DNA from: an uncultured Chloroflexales bacterium
Lineage (GTDB): Bacteria; Chloroflexota; Chloroflexia; Chloroflexales; Chloroflexaceae
NCBI GenBank assembly: GCA_937967405.1
Contig: CALCJV010000158.1
Span: 1-53,740, forward strand
Length of the DNA: 53,740 nucleotides
Direction of reading: 5' to 3'
Shown: piece by piece, positions 34,696 through 44,067 of the stretch
Layout: every line of letters begins with the position of its first letter
How positions within the stretch are numbered: position 1 is the first letter of the stretch
Notes under the pieces: model-generated
Told to the model about the DNA's origin: nothing
Databases searched by the model: none
The model's input: only the letters and a program-made list of their open reading frames with translations
Program-made: the position numbers and the translations under genes

Positions 34696-35826
34696 GTGAC
34701 CGCGCAACAAGCAGATCGGCTACGGCTGGTGGTCAAGGTGGGGACGAGCGTCCTGACCGCCGGCACGGATTCGCTCAATCAGCCGTTTATGGTGGATCTG
34801 GCGCGGCAAGTGGCCACGCTGCACCAGCAGCAGGCCGAGGTCTTGCTCGTTTCATCGGGGGCGGTGGCAGCGGGCTGGGAGCGGCTCGACTTTCCGCCGC
34901 GCCAGCAGCGCAACCGCAAAGCGGTGGCGTTTCGGCAGATGTTGGCGGCCGTGGGGCAGAGCCGCCTGATGCACATGTACGAGCAGTTTTTCAACATCTA
35001 CGGCTTGAAGGTGGCACAGGCATTGCTCACCCGCGGCGATCTGAGTGATCGCCAACGCTACCTGAATGCCCGTAACGCCCTGTTGCAATGTTTGCACTAT
35101 CGCCTGCTCCCCATCATCAACGAGAATGATGCCGTCGCCACCAGCGAGGTACGCTTGGGCGATAACGACACGCTCTCGGCCTATGTTGCCAATCTGGTAG
35201 ATGCAGACCTGCTCGTCATCCTCAGCGATGTGCAGGGCTTGTACACGGCAGACCCGCGCCGTGATCCGCACGCGCAGCTGCTGCACGAGGTGGCCCAAAT
35301 TGACCCCCAGATTTGGGAGATGGCTGGCGGCAGTGGCACGCATCGCGGGACGGGGGGCATGTTCACCAAGATTCGGGCCGCCGATCTGGCGACGCGCTCC
35401 GGCTGCGAGGTGGTGATTACCAGTGGCTTTGAGCCGGATGCCTTGCTGCGCGTGGTGCGCGGCGAGCAACTCGGTACGCGCTTTCGCCGTTCCGGCTCGC
35501 ATGTTGAAGCGCGTAAACGTTGGCTGCTGGCAGAGACGGTGATGGACAGCCGTGTGGAGGTGGATGCAGGCGCAGTGCGAGCATTGGTGGAGCAGGGCAA
35601 GAGCCTGCTTCCGGCGGGCATCACCGCCGTTGCAGGTGACTTTGGGCGGGGGCAGACGATCCGCATCTACAGCAACACGGGACACGAGATTGCGCGTGGC
35701 ATGACTCAATACAGCGCAGCCGAACTAACCCTGATTCGCGGGCGGCAATCGGCCCAGATCGCCGACGTGCTGGGCTACGATTACGGTACGGAGGTCGTCC
35801 ACCGCGACGATATGGTGCTGCTGTGA
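34696..35826 (+). CDS. proB: Glutamate 5-kinase (with PUA domain)
   Basis: 376 residues. The amino-acid kinase domain has 'LVVKVGTSVLTAGTDSLNQ', 'VLLVSSGAVAAGWERL', 'PIINENDAVATSEVRLGDND' and 'GTGGMFTKIRAADLATRSG'. The C-terminal 80-90 residues are a PUA domain ('VEAGAVRALVEQGKSLLPAG' region). It phosphorylates glutamate as the first step of proline synthesis and is feedback-inhibited by proline in most bacteria. The start is GTG 34696. No proA is in the window. Confidence 0.96.
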   Translation: MTAQQADRLRLVVKVGTSVLTAGTDSLNQPFMVDLARQVATLHQQQAEVLLVSSGAVAAGWERLDFPPRQQRNRKAVAFRQMLAAVGQSRLMHMYEQFFNIYGLKVAQALLTRGDLSDRQRYLNARNALLQCLHYRLLPIINENDAVATSEVRLGDNDTLSAYVANLVDADLLVILSDVQGLYTADPRRDPHAQLLHEVAQIDPQIWEMAGGSGTHRGTGGMFTKIRAADLATRSGCEVVITSGFEPDALLRVVRGEQLGTRFRRSGSHVEARKRWLLAETVMDSRVEVDAGAVRALVEQGKSLLPAGITAVAGDFGRGQTIRIYSNTGHEIARGMTQYSAAELTLIRGRQSAQIADVLGYDYGTEVVHRDDMVLL

Positions 35827-35881
35827 GTGGGGAGCGATAGCAGTGGTGAGGCTGTGTTGCAGCCCCACCTGCCTGCACCCG

Positions 35882-36730
35882 CTAGCGCAGCTTGTTGGGC
35901 TTCTTGGCAAGGGTGCTAGCAATCCCCGCTTGGAGCGTGCTGTAGGTGACAATATTGCCCAAGCTCACGCCCAGCTGCACCAACGTCTGGGCGATACGGG
36001 GCTGGATGCCGGTCAACACCAGATGCGCCCCGATCAGGTTGACGGCCCGGGCGACTTGGATCAGCGCATTGGCCACCGCCGTATCTACCGTCTTGACCCC
36101 CGTAATATCGAGCAGGACGGTTTCGGCTTGATGCTGCACAATCCCTTCGAGGATGGTCTCCATCACCTGCTGGGCCCGCCGATCCGAGACTGCCCCAATC
36201 AGCGGCATCACCAGCACACCGTCGCTAATCGGGATCAGCGGCGTAGATAGCTCAGCCAACATCAGCGACTGCTCACGGATAATCGCTTCTTGCTTGGCAG
36301 CTTCGCGTTCAGCTTCTTGAATGCGTATGCTCTCGGTAATATCCATCAAGCCCCCATCCCACACAATCTGGTCTCCAATCTGGCGTGGGTGCGAGGTCGC
36401 ACGAATCCAGCGCACCTGCCCATCAAGGCGCAAAATTCTTCCTTCCCAATACCACGTCGTCATGGTCTGTGCGGAGTGGCTGATACTTGTGGCAAGGCTG
36501 TCTGCGTGGTCAGGATGAACAAACGCTGTCAGGTTGTGCTCGTTTGAGAGCACTTGGTTGACCGTCACACCGTAAACTGCTTCCACGCCGCGACTTACAT
36601 ACGGGAAACTAGATGTGCCATCGGGATGGAGCACGAAACGGAACAGCATCAAAGGTGCGTTCTGGTCAAGTTCAGTATACAGGTCTTGTAGTTCTTCTGG
36701 GGTTAATCGTGATGTTGACACCATTGTCAT
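35882..36730 (-). CDS. PAS-STAS protein, RsbR-like
   Basis: 282 residues: an N-terminal PAS fold (about 20-135; 'FVHPDHADSLATSISHS', 'GRILRLDGQVRWIRATSHP'), a coiled linker ('EAEREAAKQEAIIREQSL') and a C-terminal STAS domain. The STAS part has both RsbR phospho-threonine sites in context: 'LLDITGVKTVDTAV' and 'GIQPRIAQTLVQLGV'. RsbR proteins form the stressosome scaffold that releases the kinase RsbT on signal. A possible RsbT-like protein is encoded at 52.6-53.1 kb. AAGGGAGA fixes ATG 36730. Confidence 0.88.
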   Translation of the reverse strand: MTMVSTSRLTPEELQDLYTELDQNAPLMLFRFVLHPDGTSSFPYVSRGVEAVYGVTVNQVLSNEHNLTAFVHPDHADSLATSISHSAQTMTTWYWEGRILRLDGQVRWIRATSHPRQIGDQIVWDGGLMDITESIRIQEAEREAAKQEAIIREQSLMLAELSTPLIPISDGVLVMPLIGAVSDRRAQQVMETILEGIVQHQAETVLLDITGVKTVDTAVANALIQVARAVNLIGAHLVLTGIQPRIAQTLVQLGVSLGNIVTYSTLQAGIASTLAKKPNKLR

Positions 36731-36796
36731 ATCGTTCTCCCTTAAAATCAAGGCTACACCCTAAGGTGCTGTTAAGAATGCTAAAGGTGTAGTATA

Positions 36797-38512
36797 TCAC
36801 AACATTCGCGCTAGCCACGTGCCGAGTGGCACGCGGTTCTCGCGCAGCCATGCACGGTCACGCGCTTCGATCCCGCCTAGCAAGCGCAACGCCACCCCAA
36901 ACACCAGCACGCCAATCAGCATCATCAGGAGCAATACACCCGCCGCTTGCAAACGTTCGGCGATGCTGCTGCCGGTGTCGCCCAATCCGGCAAGGCTTCG
37001 CATGCCCCACACCGCCGCACTCATTGCGCCCGTTGCCAGCGCAACTCGCCCGAAGAACGCCCACGAATAGGCCAGCCGAAACTCGCGCTGCGCGAGCCAT
37101 GCGGCGGTCAAGCCGATCAGCACCCGCCCGCCGCCCACAGTCAAGGCGGCCCCGACTAGCCCGTAGCGTGGAGCCGCCCACAGCATCACGGGCAGCACAA
37201 GCAGCGTCGGCAGGCGCGAGATCAACAGCAGGCGGTAGCGTTCGTAGACTTGGAGGATAATCTGGGCACTGCTCAGGAAGGTCTCTAGAAACAGCGCGGG
37301 CGTGAGCAGCCAAACCACCAATGCCGCACCGAGATACTGCGGGTATTGCACAAGGATCAGATCATAGGCGAGCAGCATCAAGCCCGCCCCGCCCGGCACA
37401 AGGATCAGCACGAGAATGCGCCCAACGGCGGCGTAGGTGGTGGCGAGATCAGCATCGCCGCCGCGTACCCGCGCGAAGAGCGGCACTTGGATGCCCACCA
37501 GCGGGCGGTAGAGTAAGCCATTCGCTTGGCGTACAAGGGCAGTGCCAACACTGTAGAGGGCCACTTGCACCGGATTGGTGAGCAGGAAGATGGCAAACAG
37601 CCAACTGAGGAAATAGTCGCTCAGATTGAGGATATTGGAGAAGCCGGTGTAGATCGCAAAGCGTTGCCAGAGCTGCCGATCCAGCCGCCCCGCAAGATCA
37701 GCAGGGGCATCTGCTGCGGTGGGATGGGTGCGCGGCGGGTCGCGCAGGCTCTGGAGCACCTGCCAACTGGCCACGGCCACACTCAGCACGGGCGTGAGGA
37801 CAACCGCAACCAGCACGCCGCCAATGCCGTAGCCGGCCAGCACCAAGATGGCTGTGAGCGTGGGCTGCACTACATCACCTAGGATCGTGATTAGGTTCCA
37901 CGCCCGTTGGCGGAAGTAGCTCACCAGATAGGCCATCAAGCCATCATACAGGCTGCCCAGCGTGACGAGGGCCAGCACCGTGCCGATGATCAGGGGCGCA
38001 AGGCGTAACACCTCCGCTTCGAGTGCGATGCGGGCGGCATCGTCTATGCGTTCGGGCAACTGCTGCACGCCCGTCAGCAGGAAATTGATGAATTGGGGCG
38101 CGAACAGCAGAAAGAGGCTACTGCCGAGTGCTAGCAAGCCCGCCTTGAGCAGAAAGATCACCTGCATAAACCGGCGCACCGCCGCCCGCCCGCGCTCCTG
38201 CTGCAATTCGGGGATGAAGCGCGGCATGGCTCGATCCGTGCCCAGATCTACCCAGATGCCGAGTGTGGCGGCGGCGGATGTCACCAGCCGCAAAATCCCA
38301 AATTCGGGTGGAGTCAGCACATTCAAAATAATCAGATTGGTGGCCAGTTCGATGAGTGTTTTGAGCGGAGCCAGCAGCGTATTCCAGAACATCGCCTGCG
38401 ACACCTGCCGACCAAGGGTGGGCGGTGGTGGGGCAGTGGGGGGGGCCGCGTTGGGCGCGGGCGCGGCAGGCGGGATGGGTGGTACGGGCGGGGGCGGAGA
38501 ACTCGCACTCAT
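36797..38512 (-). CDS. Polysaccharide flippase-like membrane protein (MOP superfamily)
   Basis: 571 residues. A Pro/Ala-rich cytoplasmic head (about 1-33) precedes about 14 membrane helices; 'QAMFWNTLLAPLKTLIELAT' and 'LNVLTPPEFGILRLVTSAAAT' match the Wzx-type start. Such proteins flip lipid-linked oligosaccharide across the membrane. The ATG overlaps the preceding stop as ATGA. It is the last gene of the five-gene operon with the GT39-like protein and a methyltransferase, supporting an envelope-glycan role. Confidence 0.85.
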   Translation of the reverse strand: MSASSPPPPVPPIPPAAPAPNAAPPTAPPPPTLGRQVSQAMFWNTLLAPLKTLIELATNLIILNVLTPPEFGILRLVTSAAATLGIWVDLGTDRAMPRFIPELQQERGRAAVRRFMQVIFLLKAGLLALGSSLFLLFAPQFINFLLTGVQQLPERIDDAARIALEAEVLRLAPLIIGTVLALVTLGSLYDGLMAYLVSYFRQRAWNLITILGDVVQPTLTAILVLAGYGIGGVLVAVVLTPVLSVAVASWQVLQSLRDPPRTHPTAADAPADLAGRLDRQLWQRFAIYTGFSNILNLSDYFLSWLFAIFLLTNPVQVALYSVGTALVRQANGLLYRPLVGIQVPLFARVRGGDADLATTYAAVGRILVLILVPGGAGLMLLAYDLILVQYPQYLGAALVVWLLTPALFLETFLSSAQIILQVYERYRLLLISRLPTLLVLPVMLWAAPRYGLVGAALTVGGGRVLIGLTAAWLAQREFRLAYSWAFFGRVALATGAMSAAVWGMRSLAGLGDTGSSIAERLQAAGVLLLMMLIGVLVFGVALRLLGGIEARDRAWLRENRVPLGTWLARML

Positions 38513-39417
38513 TGCGGCGGCGCATCCCGCAGCAACACCAGCCGCCACGTCCCCTGCACGCCGGTGCGATAGCCGCGGTAGAGCCAGCCCAGCAGAATGG
38601 TTCCGGCGCGGGTGCGCGTGAGCTGGCGCAGCCATGCGCGGCGTGGACTGAGCTGCCCTTGGGCGACACGGGCTTCATCCAGATCAACGACGCGGAAGCC
38701 GGACTGGGCGGCAAGGCCAGCGAGGTGATCCCATGTGAAGTAGTGCATGCTGCCCAACGTTTGGCGATCCTTGAACTGCCCGCCCTTGCGCCGCCCCAGC
38801 AGGTCAATTACCGCAGAGGCCCACGCCCGCGGCAGCCAATTGATGCCCCACAGGTGGTAGTGCGGGTCTTTCAGCGCGTAGCGGTTGATCGCGGTGATCA
38901 GCACACGCCCATCGGGGCGCAGCACGCGGGCCAATTCTGCCAGCAGTGCGGCGGGCTGTTGCACATGCTCCAGCACATCGAGGCACGTCACCAGATCGAA
39001 TTGGGCTGCGGGCAGGGGCAGGTGTTCACCGGCGGCAGCCGCAACGGGCAAGCGCAGGGCGTGGTGTTCGGCCCGCACCGCCGTAATCGCACAGTAGGCG
39101 GGGTGGTAATCCAGCGCAACCACCGTGAAGCCACGCTGTGCAGCAGCAACTGCAAAGCCGCCCATGCCACAGCCCAGATCAAGCAGATCGGCAGGTGGCG
39201 CAGTGCGGGCGGGAGCAGTTGCCAGTGCTGCCGCCAGCAGGCGCAAGGCTTCGCCCTGATGCTGCTCTTGGTGGATGCGCTGCTCGCGCCAACGCGCAAA
39301 ATCAGGCCGCCAGCGCATGTGTGCCAGCCACGGATCAATGCGTGCCGCCAATGCGGTGGCGGTGTCTGTTGTGACAGCAGGTGTTGCAGTGGGTGCGGTT
39401 GTGGGTGGTATTGTCAT
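38509..39417 (-). CDS. Class I methyltransferase, UbiG-like
   Basis: 302 residues. SAM motif I is 'LLDLGCGMGGFAVAAAQRG', then 'VVALDYHPAYCAI', and 'FDLVTCLDVLEHVQQPAALL' with 'RVLRPDGRVLITAINRY'. These are typical of methyltransferases acting on small molecules or glycan/lipid head groups. Start and stop both overlap neighbours by four bases (ATGA), so it is translated together with the GT39-like gene and the flippase. The acceptor is unknown. Confidence 0.87.
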   Translation of the reverse strand: MTIPPTTAPTATPAVTTDTATALAARIDPWLAHMRWRPDFARWREQRIHQEQHQGEALRLLAAALATAPARTAPPADLLDLGCGMGGFAVAAAQRGFTVVALDYHPAYCAITAVRAEHHALRLPVAAAAGEHLPLPAAQFDLVTCLDVLEHVQQPAALLAELARVLRPDGRVLITAINRYALKDPHYHLWGINWLPRAWASAVIDLLGRRKGGQFKDRQTLGSMHYFTWDHLAGLAAQSGFRVVDLDEARVAQGQLSPRRAWLRQLTRTRAGTILLGWLYRGYRTGVQGTWRLVLLRDAPPQ

Positions 39418-42077
39418 TCTGCTACTTGATATACCACAAAAGACGGGGTCTGTCCATCGGGCAAGAGCCGCCCCTGCTGCACGGGCTGCAACTGGCGGCC
39501 CAGTGCGGCCCTCAGGCGGGCCGCATCCGCGTGGTGCGTGTAACCAGATAGCACGAACCAATCGCCAGTATTGGGCGGCTGTGAGAAGCGCGGTGGTTGC
39601 CCAGCATCACGCAGATCAAAGGTGGCGACAGGTTGATGGTAGGCGAGGTATTGAAAGACGGCATTCGTGGTGAGACTTTGCGCCACAAACAGCGTGCCGG
39701 TTGCCGCGGTGGGTTGCTCCTGCACAAACTCGCCGATGCGGGTGTGGATCGGGTAAAACGAAGCCCATACCTCCTGATCGCGGGGCATGCGGATGAAGTA
39801 GGTGTGGCTGTTCCACGCCAGTGCAAGCACCAGTGCCGCCCCGATCAGGGTAGGGCTAGCCCAACGGGGCACGGCCGGAATCTGGCGCAGCTGACTGAGC
39901 AGGGCACTCCAGCCGAGTGCCGCCGCCATACAGGCGTAGCTCAGCGCGGCAAAGCCCCGCATGCCGTGCGGGCCATCTACGGCCAGCACGCCCGGCAGCA
40001 GCGTGATGGCCAAAGCCAGCAGGATGAACTGACTACGCCAATCACGCCATGTCCCAGCTAGCACGCCTAAGCCCAACAGCATGCCCAGTCCGGTGAAGGG
40101 ATCGAAGAACGGCACAAGCGGCGCATGGTGGCGGCCATTGCTGTCGCCCTCCCAGTGGAATGCACCGAGATACCGCCCCAGCGAGTGATCGAGTGTGCCC
40201 AGATAGGTGATCCCGCGCTGGGTGGCATTGCTAAGCAGGGCAACATCGCCCACGCGGTCATTGAAGCTCTCTGGGTGGCGTAGGGCATAGCCGACAAAGG
40301 GACTCACAGTGATGGTGAAGCCGAGCAGAGCGGCTGCCGCGAAGGGCAGCCACGCCTGCCACTGCGCCCAGATATGGCGGTGGTGCAGCATCAGGAGCAT
40401 GAGCATGAGGCCCAAGAGCAAGGGGGCAATCCGCCCGATGTGGTACATCTGCACCGCCATGCCGATCAGGGTGCCGCCCGCGAGGGCAAGCGCAACCGCC
40501 GCCCAGATGGTCCGCGAGGCGGGCGAGGGTTTGGGGGCTGCTTGGGGTGGGACAAGCAGCTGCCAGCCACGCAGGATCAGCCACAGCCCGCTCAGGCTGA
40601 GCAGCGGCTCAAAGATGGTCGGGAAGCTGAAGCGGCTGATCGTGATCTGCCAGCTTGAGATGGCCATGCCTGCGGCGGCAAGCAGGGCGACATCAGCCCG
40701 CCGGTAGAGCTGCCACGCCAAGCCCGCCAAAGGCAACAGCACCAATACCCCCGCTAGTGCCGTGACGATCCGCACCGTCCAGACGTGGATGCCCCACAGG
40801 TGCAGAGCCAGTGCAAAGGGATAGAAGCCCAAGCCGGGCAGATGCACCCCATCGGCTGGCTCATAAATTGGGCGGTAGGTCGGGTCTTCAAGCATCCGCA
40901 GGGCGAGGAGCATGTGCCGTGCTTCGTCGCGCCACAAGCCATAGGGCAGCGCATCGAGGCGATAGAAGCGTAGCCCTAGCGCAACAAGCATGATCGCCCC
41001 AAGTAGGGCATAGGGCAACCAGCGTGGTGCGGCGAGGAGGGTTGGGGCGGGGGCAAGGGCAGCGCAGGCGATGTGGCTGTGCGCCACCAAGATGATCCCC
41101 GCACTGGCGAGCAGCATGCCCCCAAGCAGCCACCAATGCAGCGCGAGGCAGATCTGGGCGAGGAGCAACAGCCCGACCCCACCCCAGAAGCGGGCCGGAT
41201 GCGGGGCGGTAGTAGCGAGCGGCATAGCCAGCAGGAGCGTGGCCACCAGCCCGCTGGCCCATGGCGTAACTGGCACAAGCCACGCCAAAAGCGTGGGATC
41301 ACGCCACGCCAGCCACAGCACCCCCCCAGCGTAGAGCGCAATCACCCCCGCTAACCCTGCCCGCATCCCGCGGAGCCAGCCCTGTGCTGGTAGCCGCCGC
41401 GTCCACAGCAGCGCAAGCAATGGCAGACTGCTCAGGAGCAGGGCCCGCCACAGCGCAGACAAGTCGGTAGTGGTAGCGGTGACGGGCTGGACGGCGAGCC
41501 AATCGAGTGGCACTCCCAGCCTGCGGCCATCGTTGGGCGCGGAGGTGTAGGGATCGGCGAGCAGGCGGATCGGTTGCACGCGGCTGATCGTATCGCTCGC
41601 GGCTCCGGCAGGTAAGAGGATGTGATACTGCCGCCACGATGGGGCATGGTCTAGTTCAAAGCGGGCGAAACTGTAGGTATTGGTCGCATCGGCGAGGATC
41701 AGCGCACGCGGCACGCCTATCGCCTGATCGGTAGGATTGGCGTGCCCACCGAAGAGCCGCAGCGTAAGTTGGGCCGGGACGTGCGGTGTGCCGTGCAGCA
41801 TCAGGCGGGAGCGGGGGCCACTCCAGCGAAAGGGCGTATCGCCATCTTGTTCAGGGGGGGCAAAATAGGCGAGGAAGCGCGTGTCGTGGGGTGTACCGAG
41901 ATCGAGCCGGAAGTGGTGCGGCTGAGCCAAGAGCGTGGCAAGGCTGAGGACATACAGTCCTGCGATGGCGAGGAAGACGAACCCACGCCGCAGTGTTGCT
42001 GGGTTCCTTGCGGCCCATCGGAGCTGCACGCGGGCGATGGTGCTTGACGGCTCAGCGTGCAGCAGGCTGCGCTGCAT
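39414..42077 (-). CDS. GT39-like GT-C glycosyltransferase
   Basis: 887 residues. A first helix (about 32-50) is followed by a 150-residue external beta domain, then about 12-14 helices. The GT-C signature is 'LPYGLWRDEARHMLLALRML' on the first loop of the main membrane part (about residues 370-390), with 'YPFALALHLWGIHVWTVRI' and 'RFSFPTIFEPLLSLSGLW' as in PMT/ArnT proteins. These transfer a sugar from a polyprenyl-phosphate donor to an external acceptor. The start overlaps the hisG stop by one base (TGATG). Confidence 0.87.
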   Translation of the reverse strand: MQRSLLHAEPSSTIARVQLRWAARNPATLRRGFVFLAIAGLYVLSLATLLAQPHHFRLDLGTPHDTRFLAYFAPPEQDGDTPFRWSGPRSRLMLHGTPHVPAQLTLRLFGGHANPTDQAIGVPRALILADATNTYSFARFELDHAPSWRQYHILLPAGAASDTISRVQPIRLLADPYTSAPNDGRRLGVPLDWLAVQPVTATTTDLSALWRALLLSSLPLLALLWTRRLPAQGWLRGMRAGLAGVIALYAGGVLWLAWRDPTLLAWLVPVTPWASGLVATLLLAMPLATTAPHPARFWGGVGLLLLAQICLALHWWLLGGMLLASAGIILVAHSHIACAALAPAPTLLAAPRWLPYALLGAIMLVALGLRFYRLDALPYGLWRDEARHMLLALRMLEDPTYRPIYEPADGVHLPGLGFYPFALALHLWGIHVWTVRIVTALAGVLVLLPLAGLAWQLYRRADVALLAAAGMAISSWQITISRFSFPTIFEPLLSLSGLWLILRGWQLLVPPQAAPKPSPASRTIWAAVALALAGGTLIGMAVQMYHIGRIAPLLLGLMLMLLMLHHRHIWAQWQAWLPFAAAALLGFTITVSPFVGYALRHPESFNDRVGDVALLSNATQRGITYLGTLDHSLGRYLGAFHWEGDSNGRHHAPLVPFFDPFTGLGMLLGLGVLAGTWRDWRSQFILLALAITLLPGVLAVDGPHGMRGFAALSYACMAAALGWSALLSQLRQIPAVPRWASPTLIGAALVLALAWNSHTYFIRMPRDQEVWASFYPIHTRIGEFVQEQPTAATGTLFVAQSLTTNAVFQYLAYHQPVATFDLRDAGQPPRFSQPPNTGDWFVLSGYTHHADAARLRAALGRQLQPVQQGRLLPDGQTPSFVVYQVAE

Positions 42078-43096
42078 CAGGCATCCTCGTGCAGCAGGGC
42101 GAGCAGGTGCTGATAGGCACTGCTGGTATGCTGGAAGGCGTATTCAACGGCAGTGACCGTGACCGTGCTGGCTCCGATCTGGCGCAGATGGTCTACGGCG
42201 GGCAAGAGGCACTCCTGCGGCACAACCACATTCACGGCAAACCAGTTCTGCGCCGTATCGTGATATTTGTTCCACACGGGGGCAATCGTCGGGCCTTGCA
42301 AGCCGGACAGTTCAGGAGCCGCTGTAACGAGCCGCCCAACATGTTCCACCGATTCGCCGGCAATATTGGCGATCAGTGAGTGCAAGGTGCGCCCGCGCCG
42401 TTGGGCTTCGATCAGCTCCAACAAGTGGCGCACCATCGGCATGCGTTCGGGGTGTTGCTTCAAGCGGCGGCGGCTCCCAATCAAGCAGGCACTTGAGCGC
42501 AACAATGGCTCGCCCACCACCTTGAGCTGGTTGTCGCGCAGAGCGGTGCCCGTCTCGACAATATCGGCGATAATATCGGCATAGCCCAGCGCGGGAGCCG
42601 CTTCGGTTGCGCCCTCTGAGGGGACAATCCGGAATGCGTAGATGCCTTGACTGTAGCAAAAGCGGCGCACCAGATAGGGGTACTTGGTGGCGATCCGGAG
42701 TGACTTGCCCTGCGCGTGGTACTCGACGGCGAGGTCAGCCAGATCGCGCCATGTACTCACATCAATCCACGTCTGTGGCGCAGCAAGGTAGAGCGCAACC
42801 CGCCAGAAGCCGAGATCGTCAATCAAGACCAGCAGATCGTCGTCATCGTCGCGCTGCTCCCGCACCATATCCATGCCCGTGATGCCCATGTCAATATCGC
42901 CGTTGGCGACCTTCTCAACAATGTCGCTAGGGCGGTGCAGCAGCAGTTCGGTATGCTCCAGCCCACGCAGGCGGGCGGTGTATTGGCGTTCGTAGGTACG
43001 CGAAATCTTCAAGCCACACCGTTCGAGTAAGGCAACCGAAGTTTCATAGCCGCTGCCTTTGGAGGGGATCGCAAAACGCAACATAGCGGCAGTCAT
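42077..43096 (-). CDS. hisG: ATP phosphoribosyltransferase, long form with regulatory domain
   Basis: 339 residues, the long HisG type. 'LRFAIPSKGSGYETSVALLE' opens the catalytic domain; 'GDIDMGITGMDMV' and 'GYADIIADIVETGTALRDN' (PRPP-binding region) follow. The last 100 residues form a separate ACT-like regulatory domain, expected to bind histidine. It condenses ATP and PRPP as the first step of histidine synthesis. A second possible start is ATG 43084. It begins two bases after the creatininase-like stop, and no other his gene is in the window. Confidence 0.93.
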   Translation of the reverse strand: MTAAMLRFAIPSKGSGYETSVALLERCGLKISRTYERQYTARLRGLEHTELLLHRPSDIVEKVANGDIDMGITGMDMVREQRDDDDDLLVLIDDLGFWRVALYLAAPQTWIDVSTWRDLADLAVEYHAQGKSLRIATKYPYLVRRFCYSQGIYAFRIVPSEGATEAAPALGYADIIADIVETGTALRDNQLKVVGEPLLRSSACLIGSRRRLKQHPERMPMVRHLLELIEAQRRGRTLHSLIANIAGESVEHVGRLVTAAPELSGLQGPTIAPVWNKYHDTAQNWFAVNVVVPQECLLPAVDHLRQIGASTVTVTAVEYAFQHTSSAYQHLLALLHEDA

Positions 43097-43098
43097 CC

Positions 43099-43896
43099 TT
43101 AGCTGAGGCGGCTCGTGCGCGGTGCTTGGCGCAAGCCCTGCGGCGGTTGTTCGGCGGCGGTGGTAACGGCAAGGAACTCGCGGCGTTGCTGATAGAGCGC
43201 AAAAAGCGGTGCAGGGTCGTTATTTTTGAGCAGATCAAGCACCGCCGTGGACAGCCGCTCAACCACCATTCGCATCACCGTATCACCGAGCGAAGGCGAA
43301 GCGGCTCCGCGCGGATCGCGCCCACGCACGGTGTTGCGTTCGAGGGCGTGGTCATCATCACCGAGCGCGTAGAGGTGGACGAGCGATGGGCGCACGGACA
43401 GCAGCAACGAGGATTCCCACAACGCGGCCTGATCGATCAAGGTGGTATCTACCAGCACCAGTGGCGGCACGGCCAGTACCAATAGCGTATGTTCACGCAT
43501 CGCTCGTTCGGCAGCGTGCATCAAGGTTTGCTCCTGATCAGCGGTGGTCAAGCCATTCAGCACCACGACTACTTGCCAACCCGCCAGTGCAATACTCTCA
43601 AAGAGGTCGTTCCACATGCGGAGACCAGTCTCTCGTTGCACTGAGAGCAGATCATTGCGTTGGGTTTGGCTCGTGGCCAGCCAGAAGGTGGGCAAGATCA
43701 CGCCCCCCGTGCGGCGCACCAGCTGCTCGCCAATCGCCTCGACGGTGAGTGTATCGGTGCCCAGTGGGAGATGGGCCCCGTGCCACGCAATCGAGCCACA
43801 CGGCAGATAGAGTACCGGCGTTTGCTTACGAATTGTGGCCAGCTGCTCTGGGCGTAGCTCGGCGTAGTTGCCCCAGCGCAGTTTCGATGTAGCCAT
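43099..43896 (-). CDS. Creatininase-family protein with a degraded metal site
   Basis: 265 residues, normal for the family, and clearly creatininase-like: 'LPCGSIAWHGAHLPLGTDT' against the consensus GSiEqHGpHLPlgTDt. The Glu ligand is Ala37; His39 and Asp48 remain. The usual 'NGH' motif reads 'NGLTTAD', so that His is Leu116. With two of the metal ligands gone it is probably not an active amidohydrolase. It may be a scaffold or regulator. It heads the operon leading into hisG and the envelope genes. Confidence 0.75.
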   Translation of the reverse strand: MATSKLRWGNYAELRPEQLATIRKQTPVLYLPCGSIAWHGAHLPLGTDTLTVEAIGEQLVRRTGGVILPTFWLATSQTQRNDLLSVQRETGLRMWNDLFESIALAGWQVVVVLNGLTTADQEQTLMHAAERAMREHTLLVLAVPPLVLVDTTLIDQAALWESSLLLSVRPSLVHLYALGDDDHALERNTVRGRDPRGAASPSLGDTVMRMVVERLSTAVLDLLKNNDPAPLFALYQQRREFLAVTTAAEQPPQGLRQAPRTSRLS

Positions 43897-43947
43897 TGGC
43901 TGCTCCTTGCATCACTTCGCAGATCAAAAGCATAAGACCCAAGCCAT

Positions 43948-43956
43948 ATTGTACCA
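43948..43956 (-). promoter_or_regulatory. Extended -10 promoter of the creatininase-hisG operon
   Basis: On the minus strand TGG-TACAAT, about 52 bases before the start codon. No clear -35 is present. Confidence 0.45.
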
Positions 43957-44020
43957 TACCGGCCCAGCTGCGCCATGCCATCGCTGAAGGCTGCCAGTCG
44001 GCGATGCTGTGTGTGCATTG

Positions 44021-44029
44021 TGTTATAAT
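44021..44029 (+). promoter_or_regulatory. Extended -10 promoter of dnaN
   Basis: TGT-TATAAT, a consensus extended -10, about 38 bases upstream of the dnaN ATG. Confidence 0.6.
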
Positions 44030-44067
44030 TTTGTCAAACTGATTAGCACGAATCGAGGAAATAGCCC

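Noticed and set aside
36791-36799. TATACT on minus as the promoter of the PAS-STAS gene
   Set aside because: It overlaps the end of the flippase gene, is oriented towards the PAS-STAS gene only by a wrong reading of the strand (minus transcription from it would run away from 36730 only after crossing it), and has no -35; too weak to list.
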